Assembly: GCA_041402125.1 (NCBI GenBank)
Contig: JAWKSY010000006.1
Span: 186,001-250,000 of the forward strand
Direction: 5' to 3'
DNA: 64,000 nt
Source of the DNA: JAWKSY01 sp041402125
GTDB taxonomy: Bacteria; Planctomycetota; GCA-002687715; DRQF01
Of this stretch, positions 26,905-35,024 are shown in pieces. The translations under genes were made by a program, and so were the position numbers. The notes below the pieces were generated by a model. The model searched no databases. It saw only the letters and a list, made by a program, of their open reading frames with translations, and was not told the DNA's origin. The first letter of the stretch is position 1, and each line of letters begins with the position of its first letter.

Positions 26905-28181
26905 CCTTCCCCCCGATCCACGATGTGCTCGCGGCCCTTGCCGACGCCGATCCAGCGGACGCGGGCGCCGCAGTAGTCCTCGACGGCCTCGACGTAGCGT
27001 CGCAGCTCGGCGGGCAGGTCCTCGTAGCGGCGCACGCCGCCGAGCTCGCCCTCCCAGCCCGGGAAGTCCTCGTAGACGGGGCGGAGCCCCTCGAAGTCGT
27101 CGACCATCGAGGGCAGCGCCTCGTGGCGCTCGCCCGCGGCCGTCTCGTAGGCCCGCGCGAAGCGGATGCGCTCGAAGCCGGAGAGGACGTCGACCTTCGT
27201 CAGCGCGATGTCGGTCACGCCGTTCACGCGCACCGCGAAGCGCATCGCCGGGCCGTCGAACCAGCCGCAGCGCCGCGGCCGCCCGGTCGTGCTGCCGAAC
27301 TCGTTGCCGCGCTCGCGCAGTCGCGCTCCGGTCTCGTCCTCGAGCTCCGTCGGGAAGGGGCCGGACCCGACGCGCGTCGCGTAGGCCTTGCAGACGCCGA
27401 TGACGCGCGTGAGCGCCTGGGCGGGCAGTCCCGAGCCCGAGAGCAGGCCGCCGACGTTGGCGTTGCTCGAGGTCACGAAGGGATAGGTGCCGAGATCGAT
27501 GTCGAGCAGCGAGCCCTGCGCCCCCTCGAGGAAGATGCGCTCGCCGCGTTCCATCGCCTCGTGCACGACGGTGACGCCGTCGACGGTCATCGGCGCGAGG
27601 CGACGCGCGAGGTCGCGCGCCGACGCGAGCACCTCCTCGAGGCGCGGCGGCTCGTGTCCGAGCGCTTCGAAGCGCGATCGCTTGGTCTCGAGCGCCTGCG
27701 CGATGCGACGCTCCAGCGCCTCGGGACGGTCGAGGTCGCCGACGCGGACGCCGCAACGCGCGACCTTGTCCTCGTAGCAGGGACCGATGCCCTTCCCGGT
27801 CGTGCCGATCTTCTCGTCGCGCCGCGACTCCTGCGCGCGATCGAGCTCGCGGTGGTAGGAGAAGACGAGGTGCGCCCGGTCGGACACCAGGAGTCGGCCG
27901 GCGGTGGCGACCCCGCGCGCCTCGAGGGCGTCGATCTCCTTCAGGAGCTGTTCCGCGTCGAGGACCACGCCGTGGCCGATGAGGCAGCGCGCGGTCGGCG
28001 AGAGGATGCCGCTGGGGACGAGGTGCAGGACGGTCCGCTCCCCCGCGACCTCGACCGTGTGTCCGGCGTTGCTGCCGCCCTGGCAGCGGACGACGAGCTC
28101 GGCCTCGGCGGCGAGGATGTCCACCATCTTCCCCTTCCCCTCGTCCCCCCACTGGAGGCCGATCAGGGCGGTCGCGCTCAT
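26901..28181 (-). CDS. purA: Adenylosuccinate synthetase
   Basis: 426 residues, full length. Joins IMP and aspartate using GTP, the first committed step to AMP. GLQWGDEGKGK (7-17), NAGHTV, GIGPCYEDK, EGAQGSLLDIDLGTYPFVTSSN, RCGWFD and TKVDVL are all intact. It is the first gene of the minus-strand operon purA-uppS-cdsA-phoH-ybeY-kinase and has a good promoter about 60-95 bases upstream. Confidence 0.97.
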   Translation of the reverse strand: MSATALIGLQWGDEGKGKMVDILAAEAELVVRCQGGSNAGHTVEVAGERTVLHLVPSGILSPTARCLIGHGVVLDAEQLLKEIDALEARGVATAGRLLVSDRAHLVFSYHRELDRAQESRRDEKIGTTGKGIGPCYEDKVARCGVRVGDLDRPEALERRIAQALETKRSRFEALGHEPPRLEEVLASARDLARRLAPMTVDGVTVVHEAMERGERIFLEGAQGSLLDIDLGTYPFVTSSNANVGGLLSGSGLPAQALTRVIGVCKAYATRVGSGPFPTELEDETGARLRERGNEFGSTTGRPRRCGWFDGPAMRFAVRVNGVTDIALTKVDVLSGFERIRFARAYETAAGERHEALPSMVDDFEGLRPVYEDFPGWEGELGGVRRYEDLPAELRRYVEAVEDYCGARVRWIGVGKGREHIVDRGEG

Positions 28182-28247
28182 CGCTGGCTCCCGATTTCGC
28201 TATCGCCTTCTGGCGAATGGACTTGCAGTCGTTCGTCCGCAGCGCGG

Positions 28248-28276
28248 AGGATAGCCCGGCCCGCGCGGACGATCAA
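28248..28276 (-). promoter_or_regulatory. Sigma-70-like promoter for the purA operon
   Basis: Minus strand: -35 TTGATC (28271-28276), 17-base spacer, -10 TATCCT (28248-28253). The -35 overlaps the last codon of carA. The leader of about 60 bases contains a small hairpin (CGCC-AGAA-GGCG). Confidence 0.5.
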
Positions 28277-29427
28277 GATCCCGCCCCCACCCCGTCGGCC
28301 ATGCGCTGGACGAAGCGACGGAACAGGTAGGCCGAGTCGTGAGGACCCGGCGAGGCCTCGGGATGGTACTGGACGGAGAAGGCGCGCGCGGCCGGCAGCT
28401 CGAGGCCGGACACCGAATCGTCGTTCAGGTTCACGTGGGTGATCCGCCCCCCCGCCGCGAGGATGCTCTCCCGCGTGGCCGCGAAGCCGTGGTTCTGCGC
28501 CGTGATCTCGACCCGACCGGTGTCGAGGTCCTTCACGGGGTGGTTCGAACCGTGGTGGCCGAACTTCATCTTCACGATCTCGGCCCCCGCCGCGAGGGCG
28601 AGGATCTGGTGGCCGAGGCAGATCCCGAAGATCGGGACCTTTCCGAGCAGCTCGCGGACGGTGTCGACGACGCCGGTCAGCAGACGGGGGTCACCCGGTC
28701 CGTTCGAGAGGAAGACGCCGTCGGGACGATGCGACATCACGGTGTCGAAGTCGGTGGCGGCGGGGACGACGACCACGTCGCAGCCCACCGCGACGAGCGA
28801 GCGGAAGATCGAGGACTTCGCGCCGAAGTCGAAGGCCACGACCTTCGGCCGCCGCGAACCCTCGGGGCTCAGATCGGCGTGGAACGCGGTCTCGAAGCCG
28901 TCCGTCCAGGCGCCCGCGGCCGCGCGGGTCACGCCGCTGACGAGATCGCGATCGACGAGCTCCGGCACGGCGGCGAGGCGCTCGCGCAGCTCGTCGTCGG
29001 AGAGGGGCTCCGTCGTCATGAAGATCTTCATCGCGCCGAGCGTGCGCACCTTGCGGGTCAGGGCGCGCGTGTCGATGCCCTCGAGCGCGACGATGCCGTG
29101 ACGGCGGAGGTAATCGCCGAGCGCCTCGGTGGCGCGCCAGTTCGAGTGGCGCGGCGCGAGCGAGCGGACGAGGAAGCCCGCGACCTTCGGCCCCTCGGAC
29201 TCCTCGTCCTGCGAGCAGACGCCGTAGTTCCCGATCTCGGGATAGGTCATGCACACGATCTGGCCGGCGTAGCTCGGGTCCGTGAGGACCTCCTGGTAGC
29301 CGCTGAGCGCCGTGTTGAACACGACCTCGCCCCCGGTCTCGCCTTCGGCGCCGATGGACGTGGCCTTCCAGATCGTCCCGTCCTCGAGGATGAGTCGGGC
29401 CCGCCAGAGTCGTTCGATGTCGATCAT
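28273..29427 (-). CDS. carA: Carbamoyl phosphate synthase, small (glutaminase) subunit
   Basis: 384 residues. Releases ammonia from glutamine for carbamoyl phosphate synthesis (arginine and pyrimidines). The N-terminal domain (GEVVFNTALSGYQEVLTDPSYAGQIV) and the class I glutaminase domain are complete: FGICLGHQ with the Cys270 nucleophile, QYHPEASPGPHDS with the His/Glu pair. No carB is adjacent. The ATG at 29427 gives the conserved N-terminus. It lies 32 bases after larB. Confidence 0.97.
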   Translation of the reverse strand: MIDIERLWRARLILEDGTIWKATSIGAEGETGGEVVFNTALSGYQEVLTDPSYAGQIVCMTYPEIGNYGVCSQDEESEGPKVAGFLVRSLAPRHSNWRATEALGDYLRRHGIVALEGIDTRALTRKVRTLGAMKIFMTTEPLSDDELRERLAAVPELVDRDLVSGVTRAAAGAWTDGFETAFHADLSPEGSRRPKVVAFDFGAKSSIFRSLVAVGCDVVVVPAATDFDTVMSHRPDGVFLSNGPGDPRLLTGVVDTVRELLGKVPIFGICLGHQILALAAGAEIVKMKFGHHGSNHPVKDLDTGRVEITAQNHGFAATRESILAAGGRITHVNLNDDSVSGLELPAARAFSVQYHPEASPGPHDSAYLFRRFVQRMADGVGAGS

Positions 29428-29459
29428 TGCGCGTCGTCGCGAGGGTCGAGTGGGCCCCG

Positions 29460-30281
29460 TCACGCGGAGTCGGTCGTTCCGTCGACCTCGGGGCGAGGAG
29501 GGGCCGCGCCGGCGCGACCGATCATCCACCGCCCCGCCGCGTAGCCGGCGCCGAAGCCGTTGTCGATGTTAACAACGACCACCCCCGGCGCGCAGCCGCT
29601 GAGCTGGGCCAGGAGCGGGGTCAGGCCGTCGAAGGCCGTGCCGTATCCGACGCTCGTCGGAACCGCGATGACCGGTCCGCCGTAGAGCCCTCCCACCACG
29701 CTCGGGAGCGCCCCCTCCATCCCCGCCACCACGATCAGCAGATCGCAGGCCTCGATCTCCTCGCGGCGGGCCAGGAGGCGGTGGAGGCCGGCGACGCCGA
29801 CGTCGTGGAAGCGGCGGACGGCGAGGCCCCAGGCCTCCGCGGTGACGGCCGCCTCCTCCGCCACGGCGAGATCCGCCGTCCCGGCGGCGAGCACCCCCAC
29901 CGTCCCGGGGCGGGGGTCGGGCGCGGCCCCGAAGGCCAGGATGCGCGCCCGCTCGTGCCAGCGCGGGTCCGGAACGCCCGCGAGGGCCGCGCGCGCCGCC
30001 GCGTCGACGCGGGTCACCATGACGCGCCCGTGCGCCTCGAGCAGCTCGCGGACGGCGGCCTCGAGCTCGGCCGCCGGCTTCCCCGGTCCGTAGACCACCT
30101 CCGGGAAGCCGAGGCGGACCGCCCGGCCGAGGTCCGTCCGGAGGCCCGTCGCGTCGGGGTCCTGTTCGCGGGCGGCGGCCGCCACGGTCGTCCGTTGCCA
30201 GGCGTCCAGGGCCGCGAGCGGGGGCAGACGCCCCGCCGCGACCTCGCCGAGGATCGCCAGCAGATCGAGTTCGCGCGCCAA
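29460..30281 (-). CDS. larB: LarB family protein (nickel-pincer cofactor synthesis, PurE-like)
   Basis: 273 residues. The C-terminal half is a PurE-like domain typical of LarB: GTADLAVAEEA, FHDVGVAGLHRLL, VVAGMEGALPSVVGGL, AVPTSVGYGTAF and VVNIDNGFGAGYAA. LarB carboxylates and hydrolyses nicotinic acid adenine dinucleotide in the synthesis of the nickel-pincer cofactor of lactate racemase. No larC, larE or larA is in the window. The start is TTG with AGGAG seven bases upstream, 1 base after the S41 protease stop. Confidence 0.92.
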   Translation of the reverse strand: MARELDLLAILGEVAAGRLPPLAALDAWQRTTVAAAAREQDPDATGLRTDLGRAVRLGFPEVVYGPGKPAAELEAAVRELLEAHGRVMVTRVDAAARAALAGVPDPRWHERARILAFGAAPDPRPGTVGVLAAGTADLAVAEEAAVTAEAWGLAVRRFHDVGVAGLHRLLARREEIEACDLLIVVAGMEGALPSVVGGLYGGPVIAVPTSVGYGTAFDGLTPLLAQLSGCAPGVVVVNIDNGFGAGYAAGRWMIGRAGAAPPRPEVDGTTDSA

Positions 30282-30282
30282 G

Positions 30283-31587
30283 TCAGCTCTCCTCGATGGG
30301 GCGCGCGGGCGGGCGCCCGTCGAGCCAGTCCAGGGCGGCCTCGAGGGGTCGGTCCGCGTAACCCGCCGGGAGCGACTCGAAGGCGGGGTCCGATTCCATG
30401 AACTCGAGGATGTCGGGCAGGATGCGCTGGCGACTCCAGTCCAGAGCGATCGCGCGGCGCTCGGCCTCGCTCACGGGGACGGCGTGATCCGGACGGATGC
30501 CGCCGCGCACGTCCTCCTCGCCCCGGCCGCCCCGCTGGATGAGACGACCGGCCGGCGTGAACCAGCGCGCGACGGTGAACTTCAACCCCAGGGGTCGCGT
30601 GCGGAGCTCGAAGACGTTCTGGACGAGGCCCTTCCCGTAGCTCCGCTCGCCGAACACGAAGGCGCGCTCGACGTCCTGCAGCGCGCCCGCCACGATCTCC
30701 GACGCCGAGGCGCTCCCGCCGTCGACGAGGAGGGCGAGGGGATCCTCGGGGAAGGCGGCCGGACCCTCGGAACCGTAGACCTCGCGCTCGCGGCGCGAGA
30801 CGGAGCTCAGGACGACGGGCAGCTCCGCGAAGAGCCCCACGATCTCGACCGCGGCCGGGAGACTCCCTCCGGGATTGCCGCGCAGATCGAGGACCCAGGC
30901 CCGCGCCCCGGCGGTCCGGAGGCGATCCAGCTCCTTCTTCGCGCGTCGCGGCGTCGACTCGTCGAATCCCTCCAGCCGGAGGTAGCCGACGTGATCCCGG
31001 AGGAGCTCGGCGTAGACCTTCTCGTTGTGGTACGCGCCGCGTCGCACGCGGACGTCGCGGGTCTCGTCGCTCTTCCAGCCCCGGACGCGGAACGCGATCC
31101 GCTCGCCCTCGGGCCCGACGATGCGCCGGCGCAGCTCCTCGATCTCGGATGCCGCGGTGACCGGGGCGTCGCCGATGGCGAGGATCTCGTCGCCGTCGCG
31201 CAGACCTCCGCGCGCCGCGGGACTCTGCGGCACGACGCGGAAGACCCACCAGCGATCGTCGACGCGGCCGAAGTGGATCCCGATGCCGACCTCGTCTCCG
31301 CGGCTCGAGGTGCGGAAGGCGGCGAGTTCGCGTTCGTCGTAGCCCCGGGAGTGACGGTCGAGCACGTCGGTCATGCCCTTCACCGCGGCCGCGATCAGGT
31401 CCTCGCGGCTGACGTCCTCGACGTAGTCGGCCTCGATGAGGTCGAGCGCCTCGCGGAAGGTGTCGACGCCGACCGCGTGCTCGGCGGGACGGACGCGATC
31501 CCGGTCGCGGATCCAGGCCACGAGGGCCACGCCGAGGACCGCGACGAGCGCCGGCGAGAGGTAGAAGAGGAACCACGCGCGACGCAT
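30283..31587 (-). CDS. S41 family carboxy-terminal processing peptidase (CtpA-like)
   Basis: 434 residues with an N-terminal membrane anchor (about 6-25). A PDZ domain (about 95-185: VGIGIHF, VVPQSPAARGGLRDGDEILAIGD) is followed by the S41 protease core with VGYLRLEGF, DLRGNPGG, VDGGSASASE (about 288-297, holding the catalytic Ser) and SYGKGLVQ (Lys319, the general base). It probably trims or degrades envelope proteins. It sits 1 base after the DUF192 gene and 1 base before larB. Confidence 0.95.
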   Translation of the reverse strand: MRRAWFLFYLSPALVAVLGVALVAWIRDRDRVRPAEHAVGVDTFREALDLIEADYVEDVSREDLIAAAVKGMTDVLDRHSRGYDERELAAFRTSSRGDEVGIGIHFGRVDDRWWVFRVVPQSPAARGGLRDGDEILAIGDAPVTAASEIEELRRRIVGPEGERIAFRVRGWKSDETRDVRVRRGAYHNEKVYAELLRDHVGYLRLEGFDESTPRRAKKELDRLRTAGARAWVLDLRGNPGGSLPAAVEIVGLFAELPVVLSSVSRREREVYGSEGPAAFPEDPLALLVDGGSASASEIVAGALQDVERAFVFGERSYGKGLVQNVFELRTRPLGLKFTVARWFTPAGRLIQRGGRGEEDVRGGIRPDHAVPVSEAERRAIALDWSRQRILPDILEFMESDPAFESLPAGYADRPLEAALDWLDGRPPARPIEES

Positions 31588-31588
31588 G

Positions 31589-32155
31589 TCAACGACCCTC
31601 GGCGTCGCGCACGAGCGCGACCCACTCCTCGAGTTCCGGCGAGAAGCGGACGATCTCGCCGACGCCGAGCCCGTGCCGCGCGAACCAGCCCTTCTCCATC
31701 TCGACGACGTAGCGCGCCGGGCCGGTGGAGACGAGCCGCGGATGGTCGGCCGCGTCGGGCGCCCCGGGATCGAGCGAGCCGAGCTGGAAGATCCGGCGCT
31801 CGTCGTCGAGGTAGGCGATGTCGAGCGAGATGAGGCAGCCCTTCATCCAGAAGGATCGCGACGCCGCTTCGGGGTAGACGAAGATCATGCCCTCGTCCGG
31901 AGCGAGCGCGGTCCGCCCCGCGAGTCCGCGGGCGCGCGCCTCGGGCACGGCCGCGACCTCGAGCCGGACGAGCTCGCCGCCGATCCGGGCGAAGAAGCGT
32001 CCGTCGCCGGGCGGGTCCGTCGGGAAGGTCGGCGCCGGCTCGACGCGGGGTCCTTCGTCGACGGGAGGACGGGTCGACCCGCCGCAACCGATCAGCGTCG
32101 CGAGAACGAGGAGGGCGAGCGCGAGGCCGCCGATCGGGACCGGGGGACGGTTCAT
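31589..32155 (-). CDS. DUF192 family lipoprotein
   Basis: 188 residues. A lipoprotein signal with lipobox LIGC (Cys24) is followed by a Pro-rich linker and one DUF192 domain (about 50-170: EARARGLAGRT, DEGMIFVYPEAASRSFWMKGCLISLDIAYLD, ARYVVEMEKGWFARHGLGVG). The biochemical role of DUF192 is unknown. It overlaps the preceding gene by 4 bases and the S41 protease follows after 1 base. Confidence 0.9.
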   Translation of the reverse strand: MNRPPVPIGGLALALLVLATLIGCGGSTRPPVDEGPRVEPAPTFPTDPPGDGRFFARIGGELVRLEVAAVPEARARGLAGRTALAPDEGMIFVYPEAASRSFWMKGCLISLDIAYLDDERRIFQLGSLDPGAPDAADHPRLVSTGPARYVVEMEKGWFARHGLGVGEIVRFSPELEEWVALVRDAEGR

Positions 32156-32676
32156 CGCGACTCCTCCCGCGAAGGGACCTCGACGACGCGGGTCACGCCC
32201 ACCGGCGGTCCCGCGAGAAGCGCGAGCAGATCGGCGGGCGACGCCCCCTCGCCCACCGCGACGCGGAGTCGGCGGTCGGGCGTCTTCCCCTCGCCGACGG
32301 GCGACCGCGCCTGATCGCGCCAGAGTCGCGACGCGGCGATGCCGTCGGCGCCCACGGCCAGGTGGAGCCGCGCGTCGCCGGCGAGGATCTCCGCCGCGTT
32401 CGCGGCCGGCACGCGACGGAGGGCGATCTCCTCCCAGCGGGCGAGCGGGACCTCCGGGGCGAGCGATCGCCCGAGGGCGTCGAGCCGGGCGCGCTCGGCG
32501 GCGCGCTCCGCTTCGAGATCGGCCAGCGCCCCACCCTCTCCGGCCACCGTCGAGAAGACGGGCCGCGGACGCAGCGAATCGCCTCCGGCCGCGGGCACGA
32601 TCGGCAGCAGCGGCGCGACGAGTCCGGCGCCGACGAGGGCCAGCGCGAGGAGCAGGAGGAAGCGGCGATCCGTCAT
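32152..32676 (-). CDS. Small membrane-anchored protein of unknown function
   Basis: 174 residues. One N-terminal hydrophobic segment (about 5-30), a helical Ala/Glu/Arg segment (about 50-72) and a compact C-terminal part with HLAVGADGIAASRLWRDQ and VAVGEGASPADLLALLAGPPVGVTRVVEV. The end resembles a general-secretion GspM or PilO-like ferredoxin fold, but this is weak. The start overlaps nothing upstream and its stop overlaps the DUF192 start by 4 bases. Confidence 0.65.
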   Translation of the reverse strand: MTDRRFLLLLALALVGAGLVAPLLPIVPAAGGDSLRPRPVFSTVAGEGGALADLEAERAAERARLDALGRSLAPEVPLARWEEIALRRVPAANAAEILAGDARLHLAVGADGIAASRLWRDQARSPVGEGKTPDRRLRVAVGEGASPADLLALLAGPPVGVTRVVEVPSREESR

Positions 32677-32731
32677 GCCGGGATCATACCACCGACGCCG
32701 ACCACATCGCGGGGTCGGGGAGTCGTCGCGG

Positions 32732-33319
32732 TCAGCGCGGCCGGACGCCGAAGCGTTCGAGCAGCGCGAGCGTGAGGGATCGCGGCAGGCCGACGACGTT
32801 GCTGAAGGAGCCCTCGCAGCGCGCGACGAGCGCGCCCCCCTCGCCCTGGATGGCGAAGGCGCCGGCCTTTCCGAGCGGCTCGCCGCCCGCCACGTAGGCG
32901 GCGATCTCGGCGTCGTCGAAGGGGCGCATGTGCACGCGGGAGACCGCGGCGTCGGCGAGCGTCTCGTCCCCCCGCACGAGCGCGACGCCCGTCGCGACCT
33001 CGACGATCCGCCCCGACAGACCGCGAAGCATGCGCGCGGCGTCGACGGCGTCGACGGGCTTGCCGAGGTGGAGACCGTCGCGGGTGACGACGGTGTCGGC
33101 GCCGAGGAAGACCAGCTCGGGGTCGCCGGAACGGGGGTGAGCGCGGGACGCGGCGAGGGCCTTCGCGAGGGCGAGCCGTCGCGTCAGCTCGGGGGCGTCA
33201 AGGTCGGGGTCCAGGTGCTCGTCGACGTCGGCGGGAGCCACCTCGTGGGCGAGGCCCCAGCGCGCGAGGAGCTCCGTGCGGCGCGGCGAGGACGAGGCGA
33301 GGACGAGCCGGGCGGACAT
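32732..33319 (-). CDS. maf: Maf family nucleoside triphosphate pyrophosphatase
   Basis: 195 residues, full length. LVLASSSPRRTELL at the N-terminus, FLGADTVV, LGKPVDAVDAARMLRGLSGR and AGAFAIQGEGGALVARCEGSFSNVVGLP are all typical. Maf proteins hydrolyse dTTP, UTP and modified nucleotides to the monophosphates, a house-cleaning function once linked to septum formation. It starts 7 bases after the histone-tail gene on the same strand. Confidence 0.96.
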   Translation of the reverse strand: MSARLVLASSSPRRTELLARWGLAHEVAPADVDEHLDPDLDAPELTRRLALAKALAASRAHPRSGDPELVFLGADTVVTRDGLHLGKPVDAVDAARMLRGLSGRIVEVATGVALVRGDETLADAAVSRVHMRPFDDAEIAAYVAGGEPLGKAGAFAIQGEGGALVARCEGSFSNVVGLPRSLTLALLERFGVRPR

Positions 33320-33326
33320 CGCGCGA

Positions 33327-34469
33327 TCAGCGACCGGTCTTGCGCCCGCCGGTCTTCTTGGTCGTCTTCTTCGCGGCCGGCTTCTTCGTCGCCTTCTTCG
33401 CCGCGGGCTTCTTCGTCGCCTTCTTGGCCGCCGGCTTCTTCGCCGCCTTCTTGGCCGGAGCCTTCTTTGCGGCGGCCTTCTTCGCGGCCGGCTTCTTCGC
33501 CGCCGCCTTCGCCGCGGCGGGCTTCCTCGTCGCGGCCTTCTTCGCCGCGGGCTTCGCGGCCGCCTTCTTGGTCGCCGCCTTCTTGGCGGCGGCCGCCGGC
33601 TTCTTCGTCGCGGCCTTCTTCGCCGCGGTCTTCTTCGCGGCGGCGGCCTTCTTGCGCTCGTCCTCGCGCTTCTTCGCCAGCTTGGCCTTCTCGGCCGCCT
33701 TCTTCTTGGCGACGCGTTCCTCGGCCGCGCGGATCTTCGCGAGCTCGCGCTCCTTCTTCTTCCGCTCCGCCTCCTCCTCGCGTCGACGCTTCTCGTCCTC
33801 GACGCGACGGCGGGCCTCCTCCTTCTCGCGCTCCTTGCGGTCGCGCTCGTCCTGGCGGGCGCGCTCGACCTCCTCGTGGAGGTTGAGGACGCCCCAGACG
33901 AAGAGGGACTGCTCCTCGGCGTCGAGGCCCTTGTCGACCTGCTTCTTGACCGTCGCGACGGTGGCGCCCTTCGGGAAGAGCTTCTCGTCGACGAGGATCT
34001 TCGGCATCGGGGCGCGGATCGCCACCGGCTTGCGGGTGAAGTAGGACTCCATCATCGCCGCGATGGCGGGCGACAGCTCGGTGAGGAACTTCAGGAGCTT
34101 CTCGCGGGCGCGCGCGTTGGCGCGGTCGTTCTTCTCGTGGAGGAAGACGAGGCTGGTGCGGTTGAAGCGGCCGTAGACGGCGGCCAGCACCTCGCGGATC
34201 GCGAGGGCCTTGCCCTCGATGGCGCGCTTGCCCAGGACCGCCAGCGAGCGATCGATCTCGAAGCGCTCGCTGACGCGGATCTCGTTCCAGTCGACGAAGT
34301 CGCCGCGCAGCGTCTTCAGCGCCTGCCGGGCCTTCTTCTCGTTGGTCCCGCGCGCGAGGACGAGCAGGACGATCTGATCGAGCGGATCCTGCTCGTCGAG
34401 GACCCGGAGTCCGCCGAAGCGCTTCTCGAGGTCTTCGACGGTCTTCTTGAGAGACGCGGCACTGCTCAT
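33327..34469 (-). CDS. HhH-GPD-like domain fused to a coiled coil and a histone-H1-like Lys/Ala/Pro tail
   Basis: 380 residues in three parts. Residues about 1-195 resemble the endonuclease III fold (DPLDQIVLLVLARGTNEKKARQAL is close to its first helices) but lack the LPGVGxxTA hairpin and the catalytic Lys/Asp. Residues about 198-275 are a very charged Glu/Arg/Lys coiled coil. Residues about 275-380 are repeats of the type PAAKKAAAKK, as in histone H1 and bacterial H1-like proteins, which bind DNA non-specifically. A role in nucleoid organisation or repair is inferred; no such activity is proven. It lies 115 bases after rpsP and 7 bases before maf. Confidence 0.8.
   Translation of the reverse strand: MSSAASLKKTVEDLEKRFGGLRVLDEQDPLDQIVLLVLARGTNEKKARQALKTLRGDFVDWNEIRVSERFEIDRSLAVLGKRAIEGKALAIREVLAAVYGRFNRTSLVFLHEKNDRANARAREKLLKFLTELSPAIAAMMESYFTRKPVAIRAPMPKILVDEKLFPKGATVATVKKQVDKGLDAEEQSLFVWGVLNLHEEVERARQDERDRKEREKEEARRRVEDEKRRREEEAERKKKERELAKIRAAEERVAKKKAAEKAKLAKKREDERKKAAAAKKTAAKKAATKKPAAAAKKAATKKAAAKPAAKKAATRKPAAAKAAAKKPAAKKAAAKKAPAKKAAKKPAAKKATKKPAAKKATKKPAAKKTTKKTGGRKTGR
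33330..33647. repeat. Short tandem coding repeats for the Lys/Ala/Pro tail
   Basis: Imperfect repeats of 12-36 bases on the plus strand built from GCCGGCTTCTTCG- and GCCGCCTTCTTGG-type units. They encode the PAAKKA tail on the minus strand. Such repeats may expand or contract by slippage. Confidence 0.7.
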
Positions 34470-34584
34470 GGCGAGATCGGGTTTCCCGTTTCGGCGCGAT
34501 GCGGGGACCGCCGCGCCCGGAGGGCGTGGCGCGACGCGAGTTCATCAGGGCCCCCGCGGGGACCCCGGACTCCCGCGGACGGGA

Positions 34585-34995
34585 TCAGGACGCGGCCGCG
34601 GCCTTGCGGGCCGCGCGACGCTCGCTCTTCGCCTTGGCCTTGGCCTTCTGCTTGGCCTTGCCGTGGATGCGACCGGTCTTCTTCTCCGAGGCCAGGCGCT
34701 TCTGGCTGCGGCGACGGTTCCGCTCGGTGCGGGCCGTGCGGGTCTCGATCGCGATGCCGGCCTTCTTGAGGAAGGACTGGACCGTCTCGCTCGGGGTGGC
34801 GCCGACCTCGAGCCAGTACTTCAGCCGCTCGATCTCGAGCTTCAGCGGGACCTCTTCGCCGCGGGCGATCGGGTTGTAGTAGCCCACGTTCTCGATCGGA
34901 GCGCCGTCGCGACGGGTGCGCGAATCGAAGACGCCGATCCGGAAGAAGGGCGCGTGCATGCGGCCGCGGCGGGTCAGACGGATGACGGTAGCCAT
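34585..34995 (-). CDS. rpsP: Ribosomal protein bS16 with a long basic tail
   Basis: 136 residues; typical S16 is about 80-90. The S16 domain occupies about residues 1-90 (VIRLTRRGRMHAPFFRIGVFDSR, IENVGYYNP, LKYWLEVGATPSETV), and the remaining 45 residues are Lys/Arg/Ala-rich (KAKQKAKAKAKSERRAARK). It follows ffh by 29 bases, the common ffh-rpsP order, but rimM, trmD and rplS are not next to it. Confidence 0.96.
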   Translation of the reverse strand: MATVIRLTRRGRMHAPFFRIGVFDSRTRRDGAPIENVGYYNPIARGEEVPLKLEIERLKYWLEVGATPSETVQSFLKKAGIAIETRTARTERNRRRSQKRLASEKKTGRIHGKAKQKAKAKAKSERRAARKAAAAS

Positions 34996-35024
34996 GGGAT
35001 CGTTCTCCTCGAGGAACGCCGCCC

